64,000 nucleotides of DNA, taken from the NCBI GenBank assembly GCA_013368315.1, contig JAACJM010000363.1, positions 1 to 64,000 of the forward strand, written 5' to 3'. Below the pieces are notes generated by a model. The model had not been told where the DNA came from. It was given only the letters and a program-made list of their open reading frames with translations, and searched no databases. Source of the stretch: Tetrapyrgos nigripes (taxonomy: Eukaryota; Basidiomycota; Agaricomycetes; Agaricales; Campanellaceae). Shown here piece by piece: positions 1-10,351 of this stretch; the stretch's first letter is position 1; every line of letters starts with the position of its first letter. A program made the position numbers and the translations under genes.

Positions 1-302
1 GAGGTTGCTCAAAGTCGCTCGATGCGCAGCCGGTGCGCAAAAAAAAATCTGACCAATAGGAATGAAGCACTGCGTCATTTTGGTGCGTTGGTCCTACATT
101 GATCCTACAACTGCACCTCTACTTGTCTTATATGTTACTTTTATCACTTTCTCACATCTTGATACTCTCAAATACTGAAGTATGTACATTCTGGGTCGGT
201 TTTACTGAAAAAAATCTTTGTGGTCCAAAATTTTTTAGTGGCCTTCGTGAGTCGACCGACCACTGTCAGAGTGTGCCGGTCCGCAATTCCGGACACCCCT
301 TG
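1..302. other. No recognised feature
   Basis: I see no gene, RNA or repeat that I can support here. Small open frames on both strands have no familiar motif. The left arm of the inverted duplication starts at about 303. Confidence 0.5.
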
Positions 303-383
303 CATAACACAGAACGAGGATGATGGAAACTGGACGCAAGACCTTTTAACGCGACATGTCAAAGTCACGTGCAGGTAACATAA
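303..383 (+). repeat. Detached outer end of palindrome arm 1
   Basis: This 81 bp piece is the reverse complement of 9792-9873 with a few mismatches. In arm 2 that sequence runs straight on into 8937-9791, whereas here it is cut off from its continuation at 8068 by the Ngaro-type element. It therefore marks the left side of that insertion. Confidence 0.8.
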
Positions 384-1545
384 TAAGCTAGCTAGTCACT
401 AAGTGAGAGTCTTGTAAGAAAGGGATAAGATATACTCAGTTATGACTGTAGCACACGTGGGAAGGCCAAGGTTCAATTTTGACTTTTGATTTCGGACATC
501 GGCTATCTTATGTGATATGACCCGCCGCTCCCCACCCCGCTATCCTGCCTTGGTCTTGCCGTCCACCTCTCCTCGGTGTGTAAGTATGTATGAGTTGAGT
601 CCTTGCACATGTCGATGTTCTAATTAATCACTGTAACCACATTTTGACCACATTGGTTTACCGGGCTTCCGAGTGGAGGAGGAGGTACTTGTTAAGTCCA
701 ACTTTTTCCAGCAACCCTGACTGCTCTTCGGAAGTTGGACCAACGCCCTGCGTCACAGCAGCTGAGGTCTACATAATACTTGAGGATCGGTGACCTGGGA
801 TATTTCTAAAATTCTGTCCACTGAGATTAGAATGTGCAGGCATCTCCAAGGCATCTCTTGTCCACTTTGAGAGGCGGACTCTGGAGAAGTTGTGATCATG
901 ATGACAACACACATCGCTGAGAGTCGTCTCACCCAAATGCAGTGCCACTAAAATTGCTTCGTCTTTGAACGCGAGTCAAACAAACGAGAACAGAATGTGA
1001 TAGGCGAAACGGTAGGCATGCGAACCTCCCGAGTCCCTATCATGGCCATACCTCGAAATGGTGCTCAATGAACATCTTACTTGCATCTTACAAGACTATA
1101 TGTATTGCTCTTTTTGCTACCCAAATGATCCCAGAAACTATTATGCCCCTCATCGTCTACGACACAAACATTATTGAGGTGACAGCGTTCAGTCACCGAT
1201 ATCCAGTTCTAAGTTCCAACCCGGTGTTCTGAAATCAAAAATCGAAATCGAAATTGAACCTTGGCCTTCCCGCATATGCTAATGACTGAGTATACATCAA
1301 GAAAAGAAAGAAGATAAAACAACGACCATGCTTAATGCTAGTCGTTGAGTTTTGTCTGAGGGCTCGGCCCGAGAGATGATCGGCACAGCTGGTGGGGCAC
1401 GTGATTGCCAAAGGCAACGCGTCTAGGAAAACGCATCCCAGAAGGGAAAGCAAACCCGTGGCCATAAAGTGCTAGAAGTTCTCGGAGCCAAGACCTGAGC
1501 TTCTGGGTCCAGGAGACTAAGGAGTCTCATCACCTGGAGCACCCA
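382..1545 (-). repeat. Split direct repeat B2 (interrupted)
   Basis: The segments 382-448 and 1282-1545 together match B1 (1739-2062) at high identity. The 833 bp between them is a later TIR insertion. The outer edge at about 382-384 (the ..AGCTAGCTTA end on the minus strand) is the right end of the Ngaro-type element. Confidence 0.85.
449..1281. mobile_element. Non-autonomous TIR transposon (MITE-like) inside Ngaro repeat B2
   Basis: The ends are inverted repeats of roughly 45 bp, starting TAGCA and sharing GGGAAGGCCAAGGTTCAATTT. ATGACTG is duplicated at 442-448 and 1282-1288 and occurs once in the undisturbed sister repeat B1, so it is a 7 bp target-site duplication. No transposase is encoded in its 833 bp. 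Superfamily is not clear; 7 bp fits neither hAT (8) nor Mutator (about 9) cleanly. Confidence 0.85.
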
Positions 1546-1582
1546 GAAACTGGAGAAAAAGAGGGATGCAGTGGGTGGGCAC

Positions 1583-1738
1583 GAAAAAGCTCCCAAAGCC
1601 TTGCAGCGTTGTTGACTGCCAGAGAGCAGGAGAAGACGCATTAAGCAACATGATCATTAGTCAACGTGTCGATGCGACAGTCACAACGCTCTGCTAGCTT
1701 ATCCTAAGATAAGCCCTCATTCCTCAGACTTATCGCAG
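1583..1738 (-). repeat. Split direct repeat A2
   Basis: This 156 bp matches A1 at 7912-8067 in direct orientation with scattered transitions. It directly abuts B1, forming the B1A2 junction expected in Ngaro-type elements. Confidence 0.88.
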
Positions 1739-2062
1739 AATAAGCTAGCTAGTCGCTAAGTGAGAGTCTTGTAAGAAAGGGATAAGATATACTCAGTTAT
1801 GACTGAGTATACATCAAGAAAAGAAAGAAGATAAAACAACAACCATGCTTAATGCTAGTTTTTGAGTTTTGTCTGAGGGCTTGGCCCGAGAGATGATCAG
1901 CACAGCCGGCGGGGCACATGATTGCCAAAGGCAACGCGTCTAGGAAAACGCGTCCCAGAAGGGAAAGCAAACCTGCGGCCATAAAGTGCTAGAAGTTCTC
2001 AGAGCTGAGACCTGAGCTTCTGGGTCCAGGAGACTAAGGAGTCTCATCACCTGGAGCACCCA
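1739..2062 (-). repeat. Split direct repeat B1
   Basis: This is the uninterrupted copy of the B repeat, partner of B2. It preserves the pre-insertion target sequence of the TIR element (single ATGACTG followed by AGTATAC). Confidence 0.88.
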
Positions 2063-2245
2063 AACCGAGCAAAGCTCCAACTGACAGGTGCTGAGATGAC
2101 GAAGTGACTGGAACCCCCAAACAGAGCAAAGTGAGGCATTAAAGAAACATGAAAATTATTTCATTTAATTATACCAAGATAGGGCTACTAATAGCAATAG
2201 GCAAGTATAAAGTACTCTACAAGAAGTTCGTACAAGATTGCATCT

Positions 2246-3783
2246 TTAAGAGGAGTCAGGTAAAAAATCACTAAGATTACAAGAAAGTCCAGAGGCAGCT
2301 GCCTCAATAAGTGTGTTTGTAATTCTATTCTTCCTGCAGAATTCCTCAACCGCCTTTTTCACACTGTCAAGGTCCATAGCCTTATGAACGGCAGCCAGAA
2401 TGATTTCAATGAGGCGGCGCCAATAAAGAAGAAAAGCCAGGGACGTTCAACCTCCCAATGCAGCAACGTATTCCAGTGCGATACCCAAAGAAAGAAGGTG
2501 AACTGCACCACCAATTCTGAAACTGTGACCAAGCACATTGCAGATCTCTGCCCGAGTCCAAATCTCAAAACATACAGACAGGAAGTTATCCTTGACCATA
2601 TGATGTGGTTTTCCATCGTCCCCCATATAGCCGAACAAAGAAAAGGAATCCAGAACATCCTTGTTGACACGGAGGTGGTTAGCGAAAGCTGAAAGTCCAC
2701 AAATTCCTTCCGGATCATCTAAGAGACCTGTAATAGTAACATCTGCCCCATTCCTATGAGTCGTCTTTGTCCAAGGGATGTGGAATGATATTGCTTTGGC
2801 TCCATTCTCTTGGCTAAAATAGCGGAATTTGATGCCAAATGTGACGTGGAACTTAGGATTGAATTTGGCCTCAGAAGGCACAGTAGTTTCACCAAGACGA
2901 TGGCAAGCCCAGAATGTAATAACAGCAACAGCCCAGATTGTGATGTGGAAAGGAATCCTGAAGTTGAGAGCTTTCCGTAAGACTATAAGGTGTCTGATAG
3001 TAATGAGTGAACGGGGATTGCGTTTCCTATGTGCACCCTCCTTATTCATGGCTCTCTTACCCATCTGGATATATCGGTGTTCGCCACACCATGGTGCACC
3101 CTTGGTGTCATGCCAAGCCTTCAAACCTGATAACCAACTACACGCTGTAGACCCTGAAATGGAACCCATATGTTCCAATAAGAAGGCAGCAACCAAAGTC
3201 AGGTCTGCAGGCATCCGTAATTCCTCATCCACACCATGTTTATCGCAGAATTGTATAAAACAGGCTAGTCCTGCACTGTAATTCTCCTTAGTGTCGTCAA
3301 CTGTTGACTTTGAGAGCAACTTGTCTTTTAGCGCCTGCAACGTCGGTGAGAAAGGTGAGGTAGCCTTTTGGTGTAAAGACCAAGGCATTTCCCAGTCTGA
3401 AATCTGGTGCTTTGCCAGTACAGTAGGACGTAAATCAGATGGGATAATCTGGTTTCCTGCATGAGGATGATGTTTCACGAGGTGGGAAGGATCAACAGGA
3501 GGGCGTTGGATGGACAAAGCAGTAGATGAACTGAGTGAGGGAGAGTTGGCAGTGGCATCGGTAACTGTATCAGTAACTTGGTAAGACATAGGAGTCAGCA
3601 AAGTAGGTGTTGCTGGTAGGGTCTGGAGGGTACTAGTAGGAGGGATGGGTGTGATCTGGGGGATACCAGTGGTAGTGGTGTTATGGACTTCATGGGAAAT
3701 TCGAGACCAATAAAATGGGTTTTTGGCATGTTCAGATGAAGTATTAAGCTGGTTGGGAGTTGTGAGAGAAGGCCTTGTCTCTC
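2246..3783 (-). pseudogene. Tyrosine recombinase of the Ngaro-type element (one nonsense codon)
   Basis: The frame is open from about 3783 to a TAA at 2246-2248, except for one TGA at 2447-2449. Its first ATG is at 3589. The tyrosine-recombinase core is recognisable: an Arg in ACHRLGE, the HxxR box as HSFRIGG, and after the TGA the segment FLLYWRR, whose Tyr is the expected nucleophile. The TGA falls two residues after the Gly-Gly of ALGG, where related enzymes have Trp, so it separates the HxxR box from the nucleophile. Translation stopping there would yield an inactive protein. In the intact element this enzyme would join a circular cDNA into the genome. A Crypton is excluded because the same element carries RT/RNase H. 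Confidence 0.85.
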
Positions 3784-4153
3784 ATGAGGGTAGTGGAGCA
3801 ATTATGGGTGGAGGCGGCATAGGAGTTGTAGGTGGAGGCAGTATGGGAGTAATAGCCGGAACGGGTATATGAGTAGGAGAAACTCTAAAAGGTCATTAGA
3901 GGAGTTCAAAGCAAATAATACGTAAAACATACAGAGTATGTTCCTCAGAGTAGGCAGGCGAAACCGAAACAATAGCGGTATTATAATGGTGAGCAAGAAA
4001 GGGAAACACATTCAATGCGTTAGCGTTTTGGGGTGATGATGGGCGTGGGACATCATCCTCCTGGGCAGCACGTACTGGTGCTGACCAAACCTGAAAAGGG
4101 TTTCTAGAATAAGAGGATATAAGTGGGTCTCGCAAAAAGGTAAGGATGCAAAC

Positions 4154-5376
4154 CTATGCATAAGAAAGGATTGACTTCAACTCCTCTGGCATGTCAAAAG
4201 ACAGCAGGAGTTTGTCACGAAAAGAGACTTTTGCCCAATCTCCGCACGAGATTGGGTCAGCAGGGTTATCTTTAGAGGCAACGTACAACAAGGTAGGTGT
4301 GATGTGTAGAGGGTTGAGGACTTCATAAATCCGACGAACAGAAAAATTAATCCAGGCTTGGGGCTACGTCCTTTACCAAGTGCACCAATAGTGCCTTGGT
4401 TATCTGAATGGATAACAAGGTTGACTTCCCAGAAATCGAAATGCTCCAAGAAGTAAACCAGGAGTTCCACTGCCACTGTTTCGAGGTAACAGATATCTCA
4501 GCCAGGGCAGCAGGCTTTCCAATCACCACGAAGACGGAAGGCAGCCCATTGCTTCCCAATGACAATACCAATACCCCAGGTCGTAGAGGCATCAACGTAA
4601 AGTCCTAGATCTTTTGGCGTTGTCTTCGGAACCAGCTGTCGAGTAAATGATGGCTGTGACAACTCCTTAAGCCACCAATAGAGATCTTTAATGAGGCGAT
4701 CAGAGGGAGTACACCTAATAAAGTAGTCGCCTTTGAAGGTGGCCACAAAAGTGGAAAGGGATGGGAGGCGGGACCGTCCTTCAATGTAAACAAAGGCGCA
4801 ATGACAAAGTGTGCTGTGGATTTTTTCAACGGGTTTAAGCTCACAGAGCTTACCCTCGAAAGCATCAATGAAAACATGAGTATGAAAGATGTACTTGAGG
4901 CGTTTCTTGTCAGGTAGAGATACGAGTCTGAGAGGAAGGTTCCAGATGAAACCAATAAAAGTCGTCTCAAAGACAAACTCGGCATCGCCCTTATCCTCTG
5001 CAGAGTGCCAAGGTATACCCAGATGTTCAATGAGGGAAAGCATCCAAGCCTTGTCGTAATCATAAGTGAAGTGATCTGTGCCTGAGATGTTGGGTTTGAC
5101 TCCTGTTGGTGTGCGAAGGGGCTTAAAGTCGTCCTCACAACGCTTGACTGGCATCACTCCCTTCGCCGCCCAGATCGCAATTGTGGCGTTTGCAATCATA
5201 CCAGCATTACTGCTGGCAGAGGCACATCCGAAAGGAATACAATGGTCAACAAAAAATTTGCCATGAAGATCTTGGACAACGAGGTAAGGTTTATGATGAG
5301 GTAGGGCAGGGACAGTCCTATGGAATTTCTTGATATCCAAGGCACATGCCTGAGTGCCCTTAGGTGCAGAGGCGAT
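4154..5376 (-). pseudogene. Ngaro-type RT (C-terminal part) and RNase H
   Basis: This is the second exon of the polymerase. It starts after an acceptor CCACAG at 5377-5382. It has RT features (ALDIKKFHRT, IPFGCASAS and a degenerate catalytic box CEDDF where related elements have YVDDF) followed by RNase H (LYVDASTTWGIG, IHSDNQGTIGAL, and DNPADPIS near the end in another frame). A TGA at 4498-4500 lies where Arg (CGA) fits, and a small frameshift near 4360 moves the last 70 codons to another frame, ending at TAG 4154-4156. The 370 bp between here and the recombinase holds a proline-rich remnant without a recognised domain. Confidence 0.82.
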
Positions 5377-5679
5377 CTGTGGAGGGATAGGCAAAGGTGT
5401 AAGTCACGGCATGAAAGACATCATAACGTGAAAGGCAGGGTAGGCAAATAGGCGTGTGGCAGAGCCACGGTAGGCAAGTAAGCAGGTGTGTGGCAAAAGC
5501 CACAGTAGGCGTGTGGTAAAAACCACAATAGGCATAAGATAACAATGTGGTAAAACCACCACATAGAGAAATGGAAAGAGAAAAATAGGGAAAAGAAAGA
5601 AAAGAAACAGAAAGGACAATAAAAGGGAATAAAGAAGACAAAAGAGGATTGGGAAGAAATGAAAGGGCAAGAGACTCAC
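5377..5679 (-). other. Spliceosomal-type intron inside the Ngaro RT
   Basis: Donor GTGAGT begins at 5679 and acceptor CCACAG ends at 5377 (minus strand), giving 303 bp. Removing it joins the conserved RT stretches ..AMVADT and IASAPKGTQ.. in phase 0 without changing any codon. The intron is AT-rich with tandem GTAGGCA-type repeats (+ strand 5430-5540). Confidence 0.8.
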
Positions 5680-7640
5680 CGTATCAGCAACCATAGCTGC
5701 AGTGTTGAATTTTGTTGGAAAATCCCCTTTCTCGATGAAAGAGTGGATAGAAGAATGTTTGGGGACAGATTTAGATAGGTTACGACAGACTCTGTACTTG
5801 GGAGGAAGATCCAAGCCTTGGTCTGACTTCGCAACAATAAGCGGGGAGGAGATAAAAGGGCCACGCATGATGGTTTCTGTCTCTTCCCTAGTGAAAGGGC
5901 CTGAGAATCGTCCTGCGTCCTGTTCCCCATCAATGTACTCCTCAACCACCCTAGGGCCTTCGCCTAGCCGACATGAAGAATCGTTAGGCATGATGACTGT
6001 GTAAGGGATAATAGGCAGACGTCCGATAGGGAAACCCTGGCGAAGATATTGGATAAGATGAGGAAAGGCATCGTGAAGTCCATAAGCAACGAATTCATGT
6101 TCAAAGGCATTGACGTTGTAGGGCATTAAGATTTTTTCATACAATGCAATATGCATGGGGTCAGCCGAAGGAGGAGGAGGACGAGAGTGAATAGCTGGTG
6201 ATAGGTCTGCATAAGGAAGAGGATCGGGAATGGTACAAGCCGCGATGAAGGCGGTAGCGCAGTCATCTGCTGACGTGCTTTCGGACATGTCAAAATAGGG
6301 AAGGGGCAGAGACTCAGTTGGATGAATTCCTGGGCTTGCTTCGGCAAGTCCAAGAGAAGGTGTGATGGTCAGATTTACCACAGAAACTGCAGGTGTGGTC
6401 CTTGTTGCAGCTCTTGCATCCGTCTTGGTTTCTGCCCCTACCTCCCTGAGTGCCGAAGAGGTTCCAGTGGATGCACAAAGAATGTCCTGTCTTCGGGTTC
6501 TGGAGATCTTTGCCGATGAGTTTACCCCAGAGGGTAGGTTTGTCCTGTGGGTGGTTCTGCATCTTGTGTCCTTCTTCTGCGCATCCGAGGCAACAAGAAG
6601 CAAAAGTCTTCTTGTCGCCTTTTGGAAAGGGATGGTAGCGTCCATCCGCAGAAGAACCACCAGAATTACTGTGAGAGCGATCCATACTGCCTGAGTGGTA
6701 GGCAGAGCCGTTTCGTCCAGAGTAAGAGCTACCAGTGATATTAGAAAGGCCCTGCACCAATTTCCAATCACTACGGCAACTCTGCATCTTCTCCCTGTAG
6801 GTCGCGATATCAAACTTGAATGACTGGGTCCTCCTTCCTCGCGTAACAATTTCTCAGTAGATTTCCAGTAGTTGTAGAAATCTGCGTTTTCGGGGTTCTT
6901 AAAGAATGTGGCGTGGTGATAGATGAAGGTGGCGTGTTTGCCGCCCGTCTTCTCGGGGTCCCATTCAACGACGAAATGAATGTAGTTCTCGGTAGCCTCG
7001 AGGAAGTCGAGGAAAGAGTCGCAACCTTCAAAGTCATTGGACTTTATGCCGAGAGACTTTGAGATGGCTGCAATATCCCAGATCTTGTATTTCTTGGTAT
7101 CTTTGGCCTTCTGATCCTGGTAGTAGACTGTCTTCAGGGAGAAGGAAGCGGCTGTGGATTGCAAGACGCGTAGATGCTTCGTCTTGAATATCCCTAGAGG
7201 GATATAGTCAAAGTTAGCGACTATGAACAATTCGTTGGGGAATTTGATGTCGAGAAAGGTCTCGATCTCCCTAGAGACTTCCTCCATCTCCTTTGCAACC
7301 ATCAGATCACTCCCTGCCACGTCGTTCTCCTTCTTGTCCTTCAATGCTTTCTCAGCCACCCTTGTCTCCACAATCCAACTGTGCCATCTTCCCGGGAGGT
7401 TGTTCTTGACACGATCGAAAATCTCCGGGTTATCTTTTATCTTCACATATTCTTCATCGGGAATGGACCATAGGGAAGCCGTGTCCGAAAGTTCCTCGCC
7501 TTCCTCGAGGTGGAGATCGCCTATAGCCCGTAAGAGCTTCCTCTCTCTGCGCTCCGCGTTTTTCTCATCAATCTTCTTATTTAGCTTTAGGCGTTTTTTC
7601 GATCGGGAGCTTTTTGACTATGTCGCATGCTTCTGGGAAT
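5680..7640 (-). pseudogene. Ngaro-type gag-like ORF and RT N-terminus
   Basis: The N-terminal half (about 7620-6850) is a gag-like protein of unknown fold. A probable ATG lies near 7640 in a neighbouring frame. From about 6810 to 6330 the real coding frame shifts: that stretch has a Cys/His cluster (CKSCNKDHTCSFCGKSDHHTF), probably a zinc knuckle-like nucleic-acid binding region. From about 6330 the first frame resumes with a linker and the RT N-terminus (SSPLIVAKSD, YRVCRNLSKS), ending at the intron donor. Two compensating frameshifts are therefore needed. Confidence 0.7.
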
Positions 7641-7911
7641 TTGTGAGTCTTGCGCTTGTCTGCAGGGAAGCCCGGGGGCCTGAGAGACGTGTTTCATGGG
7701 ATGGCGAACGGTCCGGATGTAGTGGACATGTTTTTTAGGTGAATGGTGATTGGCGGGAAGAAGAGTTGTGGGTTGTCGGTCAGCAGAGGAGCAAATCCTG
7801 TCTGCGAAAAACCATAGCAGATGAAGCAAATTCAGTCTGCTATACACTGAAAAATATTCAGGTGTAATGAGGGAAATGGAATGGGTATATTATGGAAAGA
7901 GGGAAGTACGT

Positions 7912-8067
7912 GAAAAAGCTCCCAAAGCCTTGCAGCGCTGTTGACTGTCGGAGAGCAGGAGAAGACGCGTTGAGCAACGTGATCATTAGTCAATGTGTTG
8001 ACGCAACAGTCACAACGCTCTGCTAGCTTATCCTAAGATAAGCCCTCATTCCTCAGACTTATCGCGG
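7912..8067 (-). repeat. Split direct repeat A1 (5' end of Ngaro-type element)
   Basis: This is the 156 bp partner of A2. Its outer edge at 8067 abuts AACTCAAAAG, the continuation of palindrome arm 1, and so defines the 5' end of the element. Confidence 0.88.
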
Positions 8068-9873
8068 AACTCAAAAGTTTCATGTGACTCATGCCGATAC
8101 CTTCAGCACTCTTTGCCACGTCGTGTTGTCTTTACTACCACCACCAGCCCAGCGTGTACCAGACATGCTCAAGCCTTTTCCCTGATGTGCGGCCACAGAA
8201 ATCCACTTTTTATTGCTCTCTAATAGTCCGGTTCAGACAAGCTAATGTTCACGCGTCTGTGTAGCAGGAATAGGGTGTGTGCGCTTCGGGCAGTGTATTA
8301 GTGCAAGGCGGTCCAGAATATGGTGAGTTACTATGTTTGCTTCATCTTCTCAACCTTTCTGATGTGTTAGTAGTTTCCAGCATGTCGTTCTCAAGCAAGA
8401 GCCAAAAGCTGTACATGGTATGAGGTTCTATGTTGTGCATGCTCAGTATCTCTGCTGACAATACATCTGGAACTTCTGTCTTAGATCTTAGTATGGCTTA
8501 TTACGAAGGGAAGTCAAGGTGGACAGGGCTGGATGGGATTCTTATAGAATAGCTACAAATTTTGTGCATATTATCACAGATAGATGCAGAAATATACCAT
8601 TTGCTTTTTCACCATTCTTTTGTGCAGAAATTGTTTTTTCTGCAAAATTCTGATTTGACTGAATGGATAACTGCAAGAGCTCATATTCATGTGCACATTT
8701 TGTCCTATTTACGCATAGTCAGTTTTGGCTGGATGTAAGTAGTCATCTAGGCCCAGGAATTGACTTTGTGAACATTGGGTGCGGGAGAGTTTTCGAGAGT
8801 GTGCGGGGAAAGTAGGTCACTGTGTGCGGGAAAAGTCTGAGTGCGGGGAAAAATATCAAGAGTGCGGGTAAATAATAAATGTGCAATTTGAACAGCATAC
8901 CTACAAGCTTCCTAGCCACAATTGTAAGGGTATTGCTATGCTGTTCAAATTGCACATTTATTATTTACCCGCACTCTTGATATTTTCCCCGCACTCACAG
9001 ACTTTTCCCGCACACAGTGACCTACTTTCCCCGCACACTCTCGAAAACTCTCCCACACCCAATGTTCACAAAGTCAATTCCTGGGCCTAGATGACTACTT
9101 ACACCCAGCCAAAACTGACTATGCGTAAATAGGACAAAATGTGCACATGAATATGAGCTCTTGCAGATATCCATTCAGTCAAATCAGAATTTTGCAGAAA
9201 AAACAATTTCTGCACAAAAGAATGGTGAAAAAGCAAATGGTATATTTCTGCATCTATCTGCGATAATATCCACAAAATTTGTAGCTATTCTATAAGAATC
9301 CCATCCACCCCTGTCCACCTCGAAATCCCTTCGTAATAAGCCATACCAAGATCTAAGACAGAAGTTCCAGATGTATCGTCAGCAGAGATACTGAGCATGC
9401 GCAATGTAGAACCTCATACCATGTACAGCTTTTGGCTCTTGCTCGAGAACGACATGCTGGAAACTACTAACACATCAGAAAGGTTGAGAAGATGCAGCAA
9501 ACATAGTAACTCACCATATTCTGGACCGCCTTGCACTAATACACTGCCCGAAGCGCACACACCCCATTCCTGCTACACAGACGCGTGAACATTAGCTTGT
9601 CTGAACCGGACTATTACGAAGAGGAAAGGATAGAGAGAGCAATAAAAAGCGGATTTCTGTGGCCGCACATCAGGGAAAAGGCTTGAGCACGTCTGGTACA
9701 CGCTGGGCTGGTGGTGGTAGTAAAGACAACACGACGTGGCAAAGAGTGCCGCGGCCGAAGGTATCGGCATGAGTCACATGAAACTTTTGAGTTATGTTAC
9801 CTGCACGTGACTTTGACGCGTCGCGTTAAAAGGTCATGCGTCCAGTTTCCATCGTCCTCGTTCTGTGTTATGA
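8068..9873. repeat. Long inverted duplication (palindrome) with 37 bp centre
   Basis: Arm 1 (8068-8899, plus 303-383 outside the Ngaro insertion) is the reverse complement of arm 2 (8937-9873). The centre 8900-8936 is unpaired. Identity is very high; the clearest indel is about 19 bp extra in arm 2 near 9615-9640. Each arm ends inward with an array of GTGCGGG-type short repeats and the end motif TGCAA(A/T)TTGAACAGCATA. ORFs within the arms have no recognisable product. The arms could fold into a perfect hairpin if transcribed. Confidence 0.9.
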
Positions 9874-9954
9874 TAGATATTCCACTCCTACAAATGAGAA
9901 TAGAAACAAGTAAGTCAGTAATGAGAAAAATGTCTTAAGTTTTATGAAAAAAAT

Positions 9955-10344
9955 GACAACTTAGACATTGAGAGTGCGGGAAACCTGAATGAGTGCGGGG
10001 ATTTCGACTATGAGTACGGAAAATTTCGGGTGTGTGCGGGTACAAATAATAAAAGTGCAAATTGAACAGCATATGTAGGAGCTTGTAGGAGCTTGCGGTG
10101 GAAGTAGTGTACTATTTCTGAGCTTGCAATGGGCCAGGAACGCTGTAAATGGCTCTTATTTTCACGGGGAAGCTGTGGATAGTCATCTAGGCCCAGGAAT
10201 TGACTTCGTGAACATTGGGTGCGGGAGAGTTTTCAAGAGTGTGCGGGGAAAGGTAGCTCACTGTATGCGGGAAAAGTCAGCAAGTGCGGGGAAAAATACT
10301 GCAAGTGCGGGTAAATAATAAAAGTGCAAATTGAACAGCATATT
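9955..10344 (+). repeat. Further GTGCGGG-repeat arrays with AATTGAACAGCATAT ends
   Basis: The segment 10186-10344 is a direct diverged copy of 8745-8905. A second, shorter array at 9965-10075 ends in the same motif. Both lie just upstream of hAT coding sequence. Clusters of short subterminal repeats are common in hAT elements, so these may be transposon ends; this link is an inference. Confidence 0.7.
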
Positions 10345-10351
10345 AACCCGC

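Larger units (their letters stand above)
382..8067 (-). mobile_element. Ngaro/DIRS-type tyrosine-recombinase retrotransposon
   Basis: Read on the minus strand the order is A1 (8067-7912), gag-like ORF, reverse transcriptase/RNase H, tyrosine recombinase, B1 (2062-1739), A2 (1738-1583), B2 (1545-382). This A1-B1A2-B2 arrangement is the split direct repeat that defines Ngaro-like elements, which integrate by a tyrosine recombinase through a circle. No long target duplication is present: comparison with the uninterrupted copy at 9781-9800 leaves only an ambiguous AA at the junction. The element is dead: the recombinase and RNase H have in-frame TGA codons, and gag and RNase H have frameshifts. 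A TIR element (449-1281) sits inside B2. Confidence 0.9.

Noticed and set aside
99..368. Overlapping short ORFs at the left edge
   Set aside because: No start context, motif or partner; part of the stretch belongs to the palindrome arm.
2246..3783. Recombinase as a Crypton (DNA transposon with tyrosine recombinase only)
   Set aside because: RT/RNase H and gag-like frames lie on the same strand within one pair of split direct repeats, which defines a Ngaro/DIRS-type retroelement.
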